Shown here: positions 1 to 6,997 of the stretch, in pieces
How positions within the stretch are numbered: the stretch's first letter is position 1
Layout: each line of letters opens with the position of its first letter
NCBI RefSeq assembly: GCF_946885885.1
Contig: NZ_CAMPHN010000125.1
Span: 1 to 12,610, forward strand
Source of the DNA: an uncultured Pseudomonas sp.
GTDB lineage: Bacteria; Pseudomonadota; Gammaproteobacteria; Pseudomonadales; Pseudomonadaceae
Length of the DNA stretch: 12,610 nucleotides
Reading direction: 5' to 3'
The notes under the pieces: generated by a model
The model's database searches: none
Told to the model about the DNA's origin: nothing
Seen by the model: the letters and a program-made list of their open reading frames with translations, nothing else
Position numbers and translations under genes: made by a program

Positions 1-1
1 G

Positions 2-28
2 GAGCTGGATAAACAGCAATTGCTCTGA
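2..28 (+). CDS. 3' end of an unidentified upstream gene (partial)
   Basis: The frame starting at base 2 reads ELDKQQLL and stops at TGA 26-28. A clear rho-independent terminator follows 20 bases later, which suggests these are the last codons of a rightward gene that begins outside the window. The other frames either stop almost at once or run on into the terminator. Eight residues are too few to name a family. In E. coli the gene beside plsC is parC, but this tail does not let me confirm that. Confidence 0.35.
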   Translation, partial: ELDKQQLL

Positions 29-47
29 CAGCGCCCCGCAACGACAC

Positions 48-76
48 AAGCCCGGTCTCGACAGCCGGGCTTTTTT
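48..76 (+). terminator. Rho-independent terminator of the upstream gene
   Basis: A perfect 8-bp stem, AAGCCCGG (48-55) with CCGGGCTT (65-72), encloses a 9-base loop. It runs into a T tract at 71-76 on the plus strand. It lies just after the stop codon of the gene entering from the left. Confidence 0.85.
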
Positions 77-110
77 ATAGCTATGTTCCCGGTAGGTGAT
101 GCATGCAATG

Positions 111-143
111 GGTAGGTTGGCGCTGAGCGCAGCGAAGCCCAAC
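111..143. repeat. Hairpin-forming intergenic repeat, unit 1
   Basis: GTTGG (116-120) pairs with CCAAC (139-143), and inside it GCTG (122-125) pairs with CAGC (130-133). The sequence has the look of the GTTGGGCT-type palindromic intergenic repeats common in pseudomonads. A related unit lies about 100 bases downstream. A 10-base direct repeat, GCTATGTTCC, flanks this unit at 80-89 and 166-175. The repeat family is inferred from appearance only. Confidence 0.45.
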
Positions 144-211
144 AGGCATCGGCATGAATAAAAAGGCTATGTTCCAATGGCGTGTTGCACGGCGATAAGC
201 CGTTGGATCAG

Positions 212-250
212 GCTGCGCTCCGTTGAGGAGCGCAGCGACGAAGCTCAACG
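212..250. repeat. Hairpin-forming intergenic repeat, unit 2, with two competing stems
   Basis: GCTGCGCTC (212-220) pairs perfectly with GAGCGCAGC (228-236) over 9 bp. The loop of that hairpin, CGTTGAG (221-227), is also perfectly complementary to CTCAACG (244-250), so the two stems exclude each other. The core GAGCGCAGCGA-GAAGC-CAAC resembles unit 1 at 111-143. No open reading frame here has coding character. Confidence 0.45.
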
Positions 251-326
251 AGACATGGCCCCCTACGGCAACGAACAACGGATAACAGCCCACCATCTCC
301 CGCCAATTACCTCTGATCGGCAGCGA

Positions 327-355
327 TTGCCGAGCAGAGTGCACACCCGTACACT
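327..355 (+). promoter_or_regulatory. Candidate sigma-70 promoter for plsC
   Basis: TTGCCG (327-332, four of six matches to the -35 consensus) and TACACT (350-355, four of six matches to the -10 consensus) are separated by the ideal 17 bases. Transcription would start near 362, about 25 bases before the preferred plsC start. This is a motif match only; GC-rich genomes give chance matches of this quality. Confidence 0.35.
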
Positions 356-386
356 GCGCGCCTTTTTCCTATGACGGATGTACCAG

Positions 387-1112
387 ATGCTTTTTCTTCT
401 GCGCATGTTGGCGATGGGCGTGCACTTCATTCTCGCCGGTACCCTGGGATTGCTGCTGGGGCTGTGCCGCCCGTTCAACCCCGACAACAGCCGCCTCTGC
501 GCCCGCCTCTATTCGTTACCGGCGCTCTGGCTACTGCGTCTTAAGCTGAGCACCGACGTGCAGGCGCTGCTCGAGCATGAGCGCTCCTACGTCATAGTCG
601 CCAATCATCAGTCCAACTACGACCTCTATGTCCTGGGCCGGGTCGTGCCCAAGCGGACCGTGAGCCTCGGCAAGAAAAGCCTGCGCTGGGTGCCGTTTTT
701 CGGGCAATTGTATTGGTTGGCCGGCAATGTGCTGCTCGACCGCGGCAATGCCATAAGCGCCAAGCGGGCGATGCTCACCACCACCGACACGCTCAAGCAT
801 AAGGACACCTCGATCTGGGTATTCCCCGAGGGCACGCGCAACCTCGGCAAGGGCTTGTTGCCGTTCAAGAAGGGGGCTTTCCAGATGGCCATCGCCGCGG
901 GCGTGCCGATCATCCCGGTGTGCGTCAGCAGCTATGCCAAGCGCCTGAAGATGAATAGCTGGAACAGCGGCAAGATCATGATCCGCTCGCTGCCGGCGAT
1001 CCCGACCGCCGGGCTGAGCCTGGACGACTTGCCGAAGCTGATCGACGATTGCCGGACGCAAATGGCGCAATGCATCGACATGATGGATCGGCAGTTGGCA
1101 CAGGGCAACTGA
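387..1112 (+). CDS. plsC: 1-acyl-sn-glycerol-3-phosphate acyltransferase (PlsC-like)
   Basis: Transfers a fatty acyl group to lysophosphatidic acid to make phosphatidic acid, the second acylation of phospholipid synthesis, at the inner membrane. The 241-residue protein begins with a hydrophobic helix (about residues 1-27). The HX4D catalytic motif is NHQSNYD (His74, Asp79). The substrate-binding FPEGTR motif lies at 146-151 and the VPIIP block at 173-177. Stretches such as GKKSLRWVPFFGQLYWLAGN closely match my memory of E. coli PlsC, more than the HdtS-type acyltransferase also found in pseudomonads. I chose ATG 387 because it lines up with the E. coli start (ML-x-LFR-like) and has an ACGGA Shine-Dalgarno about 8 bases upstream. 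ATG 378, three codons earlier, has none. Start uncertain; family secure. Confidence 0.9.
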   Translation: MLFLLRMLAMGVHFILAGTLGLLLGLCRPFNPDNSRLCARLYSLPALWLLRLKLSTDVQALLEHERSYVIVANHQSNYDLYVLGRVVPKRTVSLGKKSLRWVPFFGQLYWLAGNVLLDRGNAISAKRAMLTTTDTLKHKDTSIWVFPEGTRNLGKGLLPFKKGAFQMAIAAGVPIIPVCVSSYAKRLKMNSWNSGKIMIRSLPAIPTAGLSLDDLPKLIDDCRTQMAQCIDMMDRQLAQGN

Positions 1113-1247
1113 TCGCGGACTGTCGAACTCGCCGCAAAGAACGGCTGAATATATCGACTCATTGCGTTCGAATCCTGGCAACAATCGCTATTCTGAGCGA
1201 CGCATACGCAGCCGTGCCCCAGCGCCGCAGCCAACCGAGGAGTCGAA

Positions 1248-2219
1248 ATGGGTCAAGTCGTTGCCGCCGCCGTTTATTACAAAGGCAAGAGAGTCACCGA
1301 TATCACGCTCGACGAGGGGCTGTCGTGGTCGAAAAAGCCCGGCCACTTCGTCTGGATCGGCCTGCACGACCCCGGCACCGAGGAGCTGACCAACCTGCAG
1401 CGCCAGTACAACCTGCATGAGCTGGCCCTGGAGGATGCCCTGCAACGGCATACCCGGCCCAAGCTGGAGACCTTCGGCGACGCGCTGTTTCTGGTGCTCT
1501 ATTCGCCGGTCCTGGTCGATGGCGAACTGGAATTCATCGAAACCCAGCTGTTCGCCGGCACGGGCTACGTCATCAGCGCGCGTTACGGCGAATCGGCACC
1601 TTACTCACAGGTTCGTCAACGCTGCGAAGCGCGACCGCTATTGCTCGAACACGGCGAAGATTTCGTGCTCTACGCCCTGCTCAATTTCGTCATCGAGAAT
1701 TACCGCCCGAGGATGGACGACTATTACGAAGAGTTGGAGGAGATCGAGCGGGTGGCGTTCAAACGTACGCTGGCCCAGGCCGACGTCGAGCGTATCCAAT
1801 GCCTGCGGCGCAACCTGCTGCGCTTGCGTCGTTACATCGGCCCGCTGGCGGAAATCTGCCAGGAGCTGCAAAGTCTGGACTTCCCGTTTATCGATAAACA
1901 CATGCGCCCGTACTTTCGCGACGTGGCGATCCATGTGAACCGCCTGCTCGAAGATTTGGCCGCCTTGCGCGAAATGGCCGACCACGCCATCGAGATCGGC
2001 CTTTTGCTGGAGTCTTCGCGGCAGAGCATCACCCAGCGCAAGTTCGCCGCCTGGGCGGCGATCCTGGCCTTCCCCACTGCGGTAGCGGGGATTTACGGGA
2101 TGAATTTCGAGAATATGCCGGAGCTGACGTGGCAATTCGGCTACTTCGGCGTCCTTGGCTTTATCGCCGCGGGGGGCGTTGGGCTATACGTAAGTTTCAA
2201 ACATTACGGCTGGCTGTAA
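1248..2219 (+). CDS. corA: CorA-family magnesium/cobalt transporter
   Basis: Inner-membrane channel of the CorA metal-ion transporter family, which carries Mg2+ and often Co2+ or Ni2+ as a homopentamer. At 323 residues it is about the usual length. Residues 1-260 form the large cytoplasmic domain, with the long charged helices typical of the stalk (about 145-265). The first membrane helix ends in the signature YGMNF (283-287, G284-M285-N286), which forms the pore mouth. MPEL follows at 290-293, then the second helix (about 297-315) and a short basic tail. The ATG at 1248 has a good GAGGAG-like Shine-Dalgarno 6-10 bases upstream. It reads in the same direction as plsC after 135 bases, in which I see no convincing terminator or promoter. 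It could prefer another metal, as ZntB-type CorA relatives do. Confidence 0.9.
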   Translation: MGQVVAAAVYYKGKRVTDITLDEGLSWSKKPGHFVWIGLHDPGTEELTNLQRQYNLHELALEDALQRHTRPKLETFGDALFLVLYSPVLVDGELEFIETQLFAGTGYVISARYGESAPYSQVRQRCEARPLLLEHGEDFVLYALLNFVIENYRPRMDDYYEELEEIERVAFKRTLAQADVERIQCLRRNLLRLRRYIGPLAEICQELQSLDFPFIDKHMRPYFRDVAIHVNRLLEDLAALREMADHAIEIGLLLESSRQSITQRKFAAWAAILAFPTAVAGIYGMNFENMPELTWQFGYFGVLGFIAAGGVGLYVSFKHYGWL

Positions 2220-2286
2220 CCCATCCGCCGGGCCTTGCTCGCCTCTTGGCTGCGAGACGCACGTCGTAGCCTTCTGCCAGCTTCGC

Positions 2287-3015
2287 TCAATCGTCCAGAC
2301 CGGTTCGCCCGTGGGCGACGAAGCGCATCATCCACTCCGCGACCGTGTGCCCCTGATGCTCGTGTTCCAAGCTACTCATACCTTGGGTGTAAGCCGGTTC
2401 GCCGATATGGTGCTGGCGGATTTCCAACAGTGCCTTGGAATAGTCGTGGATGAATTCCGGGTGGCCCTGGAAGCACAACACCTGATCGCCGATGCAATAG
2501 GCGGCGATCGGACAGAACTCGCTGGAGGCCAGCAAAGTGGCGTTCTCGGGCAATCTGGTGACCTGATCCTGGTGGCTGATCAGCAGGGTCAACTCTTCCA
2601 GCGGCGGCATCATCCAGGCCGGTTGGTGCTTGACCTCGTAACGGTGTATACCCACCCCCCAGCCACGCTCGGCGCGCTCGGCGTGGCCACCGAATAGCAA
2701 CGCCAGCAACTGATGGCCGAAACAGATACCGAGAATTTTGTCGCCATGCCGGTAGCGCTCGAGCAAGTAGAGCCTGAGCGTCTGAATCCAGGGTTCGGGG
2801 CCGAAGGAGTCGGCCTTGCTGCCGGTGACCAGATAGGCGTCGTAACGCTGCTCATCCGGCGGATAATTGCCCTCCACCACATTGAATACTTCGAAGCTCG
2901 CCGCAATCGGCTGCCGAGCGAACAACCGCTCGAACATATGGCCGTAGCTTTGGTACTGCTCGATCAACTCGGGGCGCAGAATATCGGTTTCGAGAATACA
3001 AATGCGTAGCGACAT
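2287..3015 (-). CDS. Class I glutamine amidotransferase (GATase1 family)
   Basis: A stand-alone glutamine amidotransferase domain of 242 residues, related to the glutaminase half of GMP synthase. The nucleophile lies in GICFGHQ (Cys98). The other two triad members are in QGHPEF (His185, Glu187), and the oxyanion loop is near TGSKADS (64-70). All three catalytic residues are present, so it should hydrolyse glutamine or a gamma-glutamyl substrate. No synthetase domain is attached, and no gene nearby suggests the acceptor. I placed the start at ATG 3015 because it is preceded by AGGAC and begins directly with the first beta strand (SLRICILETD). Upstream in-frame codons as far as 3123 have no domain character. 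It converges on corA with a 67-base gap that lacks a clear terminator. GMP synthase itself is excluded by length. Confidence 0.85.
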   Translation of the reverse strand: MSLRICILETDILRPELIEQYQSYGHMFERLFARQPIAASFEVFNVVEGNYPPDEQRYDAYLVTGSKADSFGPEPWIQTLRLYLLERYRHGDKILGICFGHQLLALLFGGHAERAERGWGVGIHRYEVKHQPAWMMPPLEELTLLISHQDQVTRLPENATLLASSEFCPIAAYCIGDQVLCFQGHPEFIHDYSKALLEIRQHHIGEPAYTQGMSSLEHEHQGHTVAEWMMRFVAHGRTGLDD

Positions 3016-3189
3016 GAGGGGTCCTGAATAAACAAACGGAGCGGGCCCGCACTTTGTAGCATAGACGGCGACGTACCGGCAGAGCTGCCTATCAGCCCGC
3101 TCGATATTCACCATAAAGGGCATTCACTTCCGGCGTTCGGGCGGCTCGGCAATGATGCGGCACGATCAACGCCAACCCGGAGCCCGACC

Positions 3190-3396
3190 ATGAGCACTGC
3201 CACCGCCCTGCCGCTGAACGGCTATGGCATCACCTACGTGACCCTCGACGACAACGGCCTGTTTTTCGAATCGGAATTGGCTATCCACCTCGACAATGGA
3301 GGTCTGCTGGCCTTGCCGATGCCGACCCGGCAAAGCGAGCGCCTGGCGATTCATCACGAGCTCTGCGTGCGCAACGGCTGGTGCCAGGTCGCTTGA
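3190..3396 (+). CDS. Small hypothetical protein, 68 residues
   Basis: I do not recognise the family. The ATG has a well-placed GGAG (3179-3182, 7 bases upstream). The codon use is Pseudomonas-like. The frame ends 4 bases before the end of the convergent ion-channel gene, the tight packing expected of a real gene. The protein has no signal peptide or membrane segment. It reads as alternating short strands (YGITYVTLDD, GLFFESELAIHLD, GGLLALPMP) followed by a helix ending NGWCQVA, with two cysteines near the C terminus. It would be a small soluble, mostly beta protein. It is divergent from the glutamine amidotransferase gene across 174 bases that must hold both promoters. The antisense frame 3166-3510 is less likely because it would overlap the channel gene. 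Confidence 0.6.
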   Translation: MSTATALPLNGYGITYVTLDDNGLFFESELAIHLDNGGLLALPMPTRQSERLAIHHELCVRNGWCQVA

Positions 3397-3400
3397 CGGT

Positions 3401-4189
3401 TCAACGCGGCGGCGTCTGGCGACGGAGGTCTTCGCGCAATTGGCGAATCTCCGCGCGCAGCGCCTCGTTAGAAGCCTGCCCGGCGATGGCCGATTGCTTG
3501 TCCGCCGCATCGCGGTCGACGAAAAAGGACGCCAGGGTCGCAGTCAGATAGCCGAATACGGCAAAGCCATAGAGGCCGAGCAGGAAACACAGCAGCCGTC
3601 CTTCCGGCGTATGCGGCCAGGCTTCCGAGCCAAGGCTGGTGATCAGCATCGCCGTCCACCAGAGCGATTCGCCGTAGCTGGCGAACCCCGGTCGGCCGCC
3701 TTCGAAGGCGTAGATGCCGGCGGCGCCGGCGAGAATCACCAATACCGTCAGCGCTACCACATAGCCGAAACCGCGTCTATGCATGGTGCGGCGCAGCGCT
3801 TTCATCCCGCGATTGATCGAGGTGAGAATGCGCAGCAGATTGAGACCGCGACCGGCGCGCAGGATACGGGCCATACGCAGCACGCGCAGAGTGCGCAGGG
3901 CCGGCAACAGCAGCGCGAGCAAGGTCAGCAGGTTGCGCTTCAGGTAGGTGAGTTTCTGCGGCGCCAAGCTGAAGCGCAGTAGAAAGTCGGCGATGAAAAT
4001 CAGCCAGATGCCGCGACCGATCAATGACAGGAGCGGCGAGGCGCCGCGCACCAATTCGACGATCAGCAGCGCCAGCCAAATGAAACCCAGCGCCACCATC
4101 GGCGCCTCCAGCCACGCCTCGGTTTGACGCAGCAAACGCCAGCGCTGCCGATCGACGGCACGCCGCGTTTGCTCGCTACTGCTCGGCAT
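3401..4189 (-). CDS. Voltage-gated-like ion transporter with non-canonical pore filter
   Basis: An inner-membrane ion channel of the six-helix ion-transport superfamily, 262 residues. Helices: S1 about 31-48, S2 57-75, S3 87-97, S4 98-121, S5 142-161, pore helix 171-183, S6 198-224. S4 is a textbook voltage sensor, with arginines at every third position: 99, 102, 105, 108, 111 and 114. Residues 235-258 look like a short coiled coil. The pore loop aligns with KcsA-type channels through the surrounding T...P.T..GR frame. The GYG of the K+ filter, however, is replaced: the loop reads TSLGSEAWPHTPEGR, so the equivalent positions are L-G-S followed by Glu189. Ion selectivity therefore cannot be assumed to be potassium. 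The gene lies 15 bases after a small secreted-protein gene on the same strand and probably shares its transcript. No strong Shine-Dalgarno is seen at ATG 4189. Confidence 0.85.
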   Translation of the reverse strand: MPSSSEQTRRAVDRQRWRLLRQTEAWLEAPMVALGFIWLALLIVELVRGASPLLSLIGRGIWLIFIADFLLRFSLAPQKLTYLKRNLLTLLALLLPALRTLRVLRMARILRAGRGLNLLRILTSINRGMKALRRTMHRRGFGYVVALTVLVILAGAAGIYAFEGGRPGFASYGESLWWTAMLITSLGSEAWPHTPEGRLLCFLLGLYGFAVFGYLTATLASFFVDRDAADKQSAIAGQASNEALRAEIRQLREDLRRQTPPR

Positions 4190-4204
4190 CGGCTCAGGCC
4201 CGAA

Positions 4205-4564
4205 TCAATTGCCACTGCCCGGGATCAGCCTGTCGCGTTCGGACTCGCCCGGTAGGCGCGGCGCGGGAACCGGCGACGGAGTAGGCGCGATTGTCGGAGA
4301 ACCCGGAGAGATCTGCGGCGGCAGCGGATCGATATCCATCGAATTGCCACCGGGGTCGAGGGGTGGTGCGTCCCTCAGTTCGCCCTCCAGCTCTTCGCCG
4401 AAATGCTCCGCAGCCGCGTCCCCGCGCTCACGCTCCAGTTCCATCTGCCTGCCGCTCAACTCGCGTTCCTGCTCGATGGTCGTCAGCCCTTCCACATCAT
4501 CGCCCTGGGCTACGCTCGTCAAGAATCCAGCCAACAGCAATAACGGTAACAACAATATTTTCAT
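4205..4564 (-). CDS. Secreted charged/proline-rich small protein
   Basis: A 119-residue protein of unknown function. It opens with a clear signal peptide (MKILLLPLLLLAGFLTSVAQ, cleavage probably after residue 20), so it should be exported to the periplasm. Residues about 27-63 are very rich in Glu and Arg (EQERELSGRQMELERERG) and probably helical or coiled coil. Residues about 66-106 are proline-rich and probably extended or disordered. There are no cysteines and no lipobox. ATG 4564 is preceded by GGGAG about 8 bases upstream and starts exactly at the signal peptide; the open frame upstream to 4876 runs through the fad terminator and is not coding. It is the first gene of a probable pair with the ion channel just downstream, which suggests a partner or accessory role, but this is inference from position only. 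Confidence 0.75.
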   Translation of the reverse strand: MKILLLPLLLLAGFLTSVAQGDDVEGLTTIEQERELSGRQMELERERGDAAAEHFGEELEGELRDAPPLDPGGNSMDIDPLPPQISPGSPTIAPTPSPVPAPRLPGESERDRLIPGSGN

Positions 4565-4640
4565 GGCGGTTCTCCCACGCTGCCCCCAAAACGATGGACA
4601 GCGATTGGCCCACGGGGTGCGGGTAAATACCGCGGGCAAT

Positions 4641-4664
4641 AAAAAACCGGCTCGTGGGAGCCGG
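4641..4664 (-). terminator. Rho-independent terminator of the beta-oxidation operon
   Basis: On the minus strand a perfect 7-bp stem (CCGGCTC 4647-4653 with GAGCCGG 4658-4664, loop of 4 bases) is followed at once by six T residues (the A run at 4641-4646 on the plus strand). It lies 25 bases past the stop codon of the dehydrogenase/hydratase gene. It separates that operon from the small secreted-protein gene. Confidence 0.9.
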
Positions 4665-4688
4665 CTCCGTGCAGCGCAAGACGCGCGG

Positions 4689-6833
4689 TCAGAAGGATTC
4701 GCCCTTGGCGGCCTTCTCCCGCAGCAACGCCGGCGGTTCGAAGCGTTCGCCATATTGCTCGGCCAGGTAGTGGGCGCGGGCGACGAAGTCCTTGATCCCG
4801 TATTGATTGATGAACTGCAGCGCACCGCCGGTCCAGGCGGCGAAGCCGATGCCGAAGATAGAACCGATATTGGCATCTGCTACCGACTTCAATACGCCCT
4901 CCTCCAGGCAGCGCACGGTCTCGATGGCCTGGATGAACAGGATACGGTCGCGCACGTCCTCCTGGGATATCTGTGCATCGGGCTTCTCGAAACGCGCCTT
5001 GAGGTCGGGCCATAGCTGCTTCTTACCCGCCTGCGGGTAATCGTAGAAGCCGCCGCCAGCGGCTTTGCCCGGCCGTTTGTACTCGTTCAGCATCAGATCG
5101 ATCACCGCGAACGCCGGGTGGTCGGGGATCTGCTCGCCCTCGGCGACCAGGTCCTTGATGGTCTGCTGGCGAATATGGCTCATCAGGCTCAGCGACACTT
5201 CGTCGCTGATCGCCAGCGGCCCCACCGGCATGCCGGCCTTGCGCGCCTCGGTTTCGATCATCGCCGCGCTGATGCCTTCGCCGAGCATGGCGATGCCTTC
5301 GTTGGTGAAGGTGCCGAATACCCGCGAGGTGAAGAAGCCGCGGCTGTCCTCGACCACGATCGGAGTCTTGTTGATCTGCATGACGTAGTCGAAGCCACGC
5401 GCCAGGCTTGCGTCGCTGGTGCGCGCGCCACGGATGATCTCCACCAGCGGCATCTTGTCCACCGGGCTGAAGAAGTGCAGGCCGATGAACCTGTCCTGAT
5501 TGCGCACCGCGGCGGCCAATCCGGTGATCGGCAAGGTCGAGGTGTTGGAGGCGATCAGCGCATCGCTCGCGGCGACACGCTCGGCGGCCGCGGTGACCGT
5601 GGCCTTGAGGTCGCGGTCTTCAAACACCGCTTCGATCACCAGGTCGCATCCGGCGAAGTCGGCCTCTTTATCGGTAGCGGTGATGCGGGCGAGGATGGCA
5701 TCGCGTTTTTCCACGCTCATCTGGCCGCGGCTGACTTTCTTCTCCAGCAGTTTGGCCGAGTAGCTCTTGCCCTTTTCCGCCGCTTCGATGGAGACATCCT
5801 TGAGCACCACTTCGATCCCCGCCACGGCGGAAACATAGGCGATGCCCGCGCCCATCATGCCGGCGCCAAGCACGCCGACTTTCTTCGTCACATAAGGCGC
5901 GAAGCCCTCGGGCCGCGAGCCGCCGGCGTTGATCTGGTTGAGCTGGAACCAGAAGGTACCGATCATGTTCTTCGCCACCTGCCCGGTGGTCAGCTCGGTG
6001 AAGTAGCGGGCCTCGATCAGCTGCGCGGTGTCGAAATCGACCTGGGCGCCCTCGACCGCGGCGCAGAGGATTTTCTCCGGCGCGGGGAAGCAGCCTTTGG
6101 TCTTGTCGCGCAGCACGCTCGGGGCGATCGCCAGCATTTGCGCGACATTGGGGCTTGCCGGCGTGCCGCCGGGGATCTTGTAGCCGGCTTCGTCCCAGGG
6201 CTGTTTCGGCGAAGGATTGGCGGCGATCCAGGCGCGTGCCTTGGCCAGCAGATCGTCTTTATCGCTGGCCAGCTCGTCGATCAATCCAGCCTTGAGCGCC
6301 GCGGCCGGGCGCACTTTCTTGCCCTCGGCCAGGTACGGCAGGGCTTTTTCCAGGCCGAGCAGGCGCACCATGCGCACCACCCCACCGCCGCCCGGCAACA
6401 AGCCGAGGGTCACTTCCGGCAAGCCTATCTGCACGCTGGAACTGTCCAGGGCTATGCGGTGATGACAGGCCAGGGCGATTTCCCAGCCACCGCCCAGGGC
6501 GGCGCCGTTGATCGCCGCCACCACCGGCTTGCCCAGGGTTTCCAGGCGGCGCAGCTGGCCTTTGATGTTCAGGATCATCTCGTAGAACGGCTTGGCGTCG
6601 GCCTTGGTGACCTTGATCAGTTCGTTCAGATCGCCGCCGGCGAAGAAGGTTTTCTTCGCCGAGGTGACGATCACCCCGGCGATTTCATCCCTCTCGTGCT
6701 CCAGGCGCTCGATGGTCTTGGCCATGGCCTCGCGGTACACCGCGTTCATGGTATTGGCGCTCTGGCCGGGCATATCCATGGTCAGCACGACGATATCGTC
6801 CTGGCCTTTTTCGTAACGGATGGCGTCAGTCAT
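4689..6833 (-). CDS. Bifunctional enoyl-CoA hydratase / 3-hydroxyacyl-CoA dehydrogenase (FadB/FadJ-type alpha subunit)
   Basis: Catalyses the middle two steps of fatty-acid beta-oxidation: hydration of trans-2-enoyl-CoA and NAD+-dependent oxidation of L-3-hydroxyacyl-CoA. It should form a multienzyme complex with the adjacent thiolase. The 714-residue protein has a full-length layout. The N-terminal crotonase domain (about 1-190) has oxyanion-hole AGGDL (65-69), GAALGGGWE with Glu118, and GLPE with Glu140. The Rossmann domain begins VGVLGAGMMGAG (GxGxxG at 323-328). The dehydrogenase catalytic pair is His453 (HFFSPV) and Glu465. Two C-terminal helical domains run from about 490 to 700. ATG 6833 has an AGGA 7 bases upstream. 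It is the second gene of the operon, after the thiolase, and strongly resembles P. aeruginosa PA1737. fadB, fadJ or a numbered FadB paralogue name cannot be decided from sequence alone, so no symbol is given. Confidence 0.93.
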   Translation of the reverse strand: MTDAIRYEKGQDDIVVLTMDMPGQSANTMNAVYREAMAKTIERLEHERDEIAGVIVTSAKKTFFAGGDLNELIKVTKADAKPFYEMILNIKGQLRRLETLGKPVVAAINGAALGGGWEIALACHHRIALDSSSVQIGLPEVTLGLLPGGGGVVRMVRLLGLEKALPYLAEGKKVRPAAALKAGLIDELASDKDDLLAKARAWIAANPSPKQPWDEAGYKIPGGTPASPNVAQMLAIAPSVLRDKTKGCFPAPEKILCAAVEGAQVDFDTAQLIEARYFTELTTGQVAKNMIGTFWFQLNQINAGGSRPEGFAPYVTKKVGVLGAGMMGAGIAYVSAVAGIEVVLKDVSIEAAEKGKSYSAKLLEKKVSRGQMSVEKRDAILARITATDKEADFAGCDLVIEAVFEDRDLKATVTAAAERVAASDALIASNTSTLPITGLAAAVRNQDRFIGLHFFSPVDKMPLVEIIRGARTSDASLARGFDYVMQINKTPIVVEDSRGFFTSRVFGTFTNEGIAMLGEGISAAMIETEARKAGMPVGPLAISDEVSLSLMSHIRQQTIKDLVAEGEQIPDHPAFAVIDLMLNEYKRPGKAAGGGFYDYPQAGKKQLWPDLKARFEKPDAQISQEDVRDRILFIQAIETVRCLEEGVLKSVADANIGSIFGIGFAAWTGGALQFINQYGIKDFVARAHYLAEQYGERFEPPALLREKAAKGESF

Positions 6834-6859
6834 TTCGTTTCCTATCCCCTAAAAATGGG

Positions 6860-6997
6860 GGAGCTCTTCAGAGACGTCGCGAGCGAAGGGCAGGCAAGGC
6901 GGAAATCGTTTGGGAAGCGGAGTTTGCTGTTGCAAATGAGCATTCCCGGACGATTTCCAACGCAGCATGGTCGAGCGCAGTAGTCTCTGAAAGCTCC
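6860..6997. repeat. 138-bp imperfect palindrome (MITE-like) between the thiolase and dehydrogenase genes
   Basis: The outer arms are GGAGCTCTTCAGAGAC (6860-6875) and GTCTCTGAAAGCTCC (6983-6997), complementary over 15 positions with one extra base in the left arm. Further matched blocks lie symmetrically inside: GGAAATCGT 6901-6909 with ACGATTTCC 6950-6958, GGGAA 6912-6916 with TTCCC 6943-6947, and TTTGC 6923-6927 with GCAAA 6932-6936 around a 4-base loop. The right end abuts the thiolase stop codon (6998-7000). It has no coding capacity, and I see no target-site duplication. It looks like a non-autonomous or structure-forming interspersed repeat; copy number is unknown from this window. Confidence 0.75.

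Noticed and set aside
531..1184. 217-codon open frame on the minus strand
   Set aside because: Antisense shadow of plsC, with no Shine-Dalgarno or domain character; plsC on the other strand has all family motifs.
1162..1194. Possible promoter (TTGCGT/TTCGAA with TATTCT) before corA
   Set aside because: Spacing is 21 bases for one pairing, and the other has a poor -35 match. Not better than chance.
6845..6862. TCCCC/GGGGA pairing just upstream of the dehydrogenase start
   Set aside because: A 5-bp stem that overlaps the end of the larger palindrome. It could touch the leader, but it is too short to claim as an attenuator.
5118..6983. 621-codon open frame on the plus strand
   Set aside because: It is antisense to the dehydrogenase/hydratase gene, whose domains and catalytic residues are complete. 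The antisense product is a His/Arg/Gln/Gly-rich low-complexity sequence typical of the reverse strand of GC-rich genes, and it runs through the palindrome.
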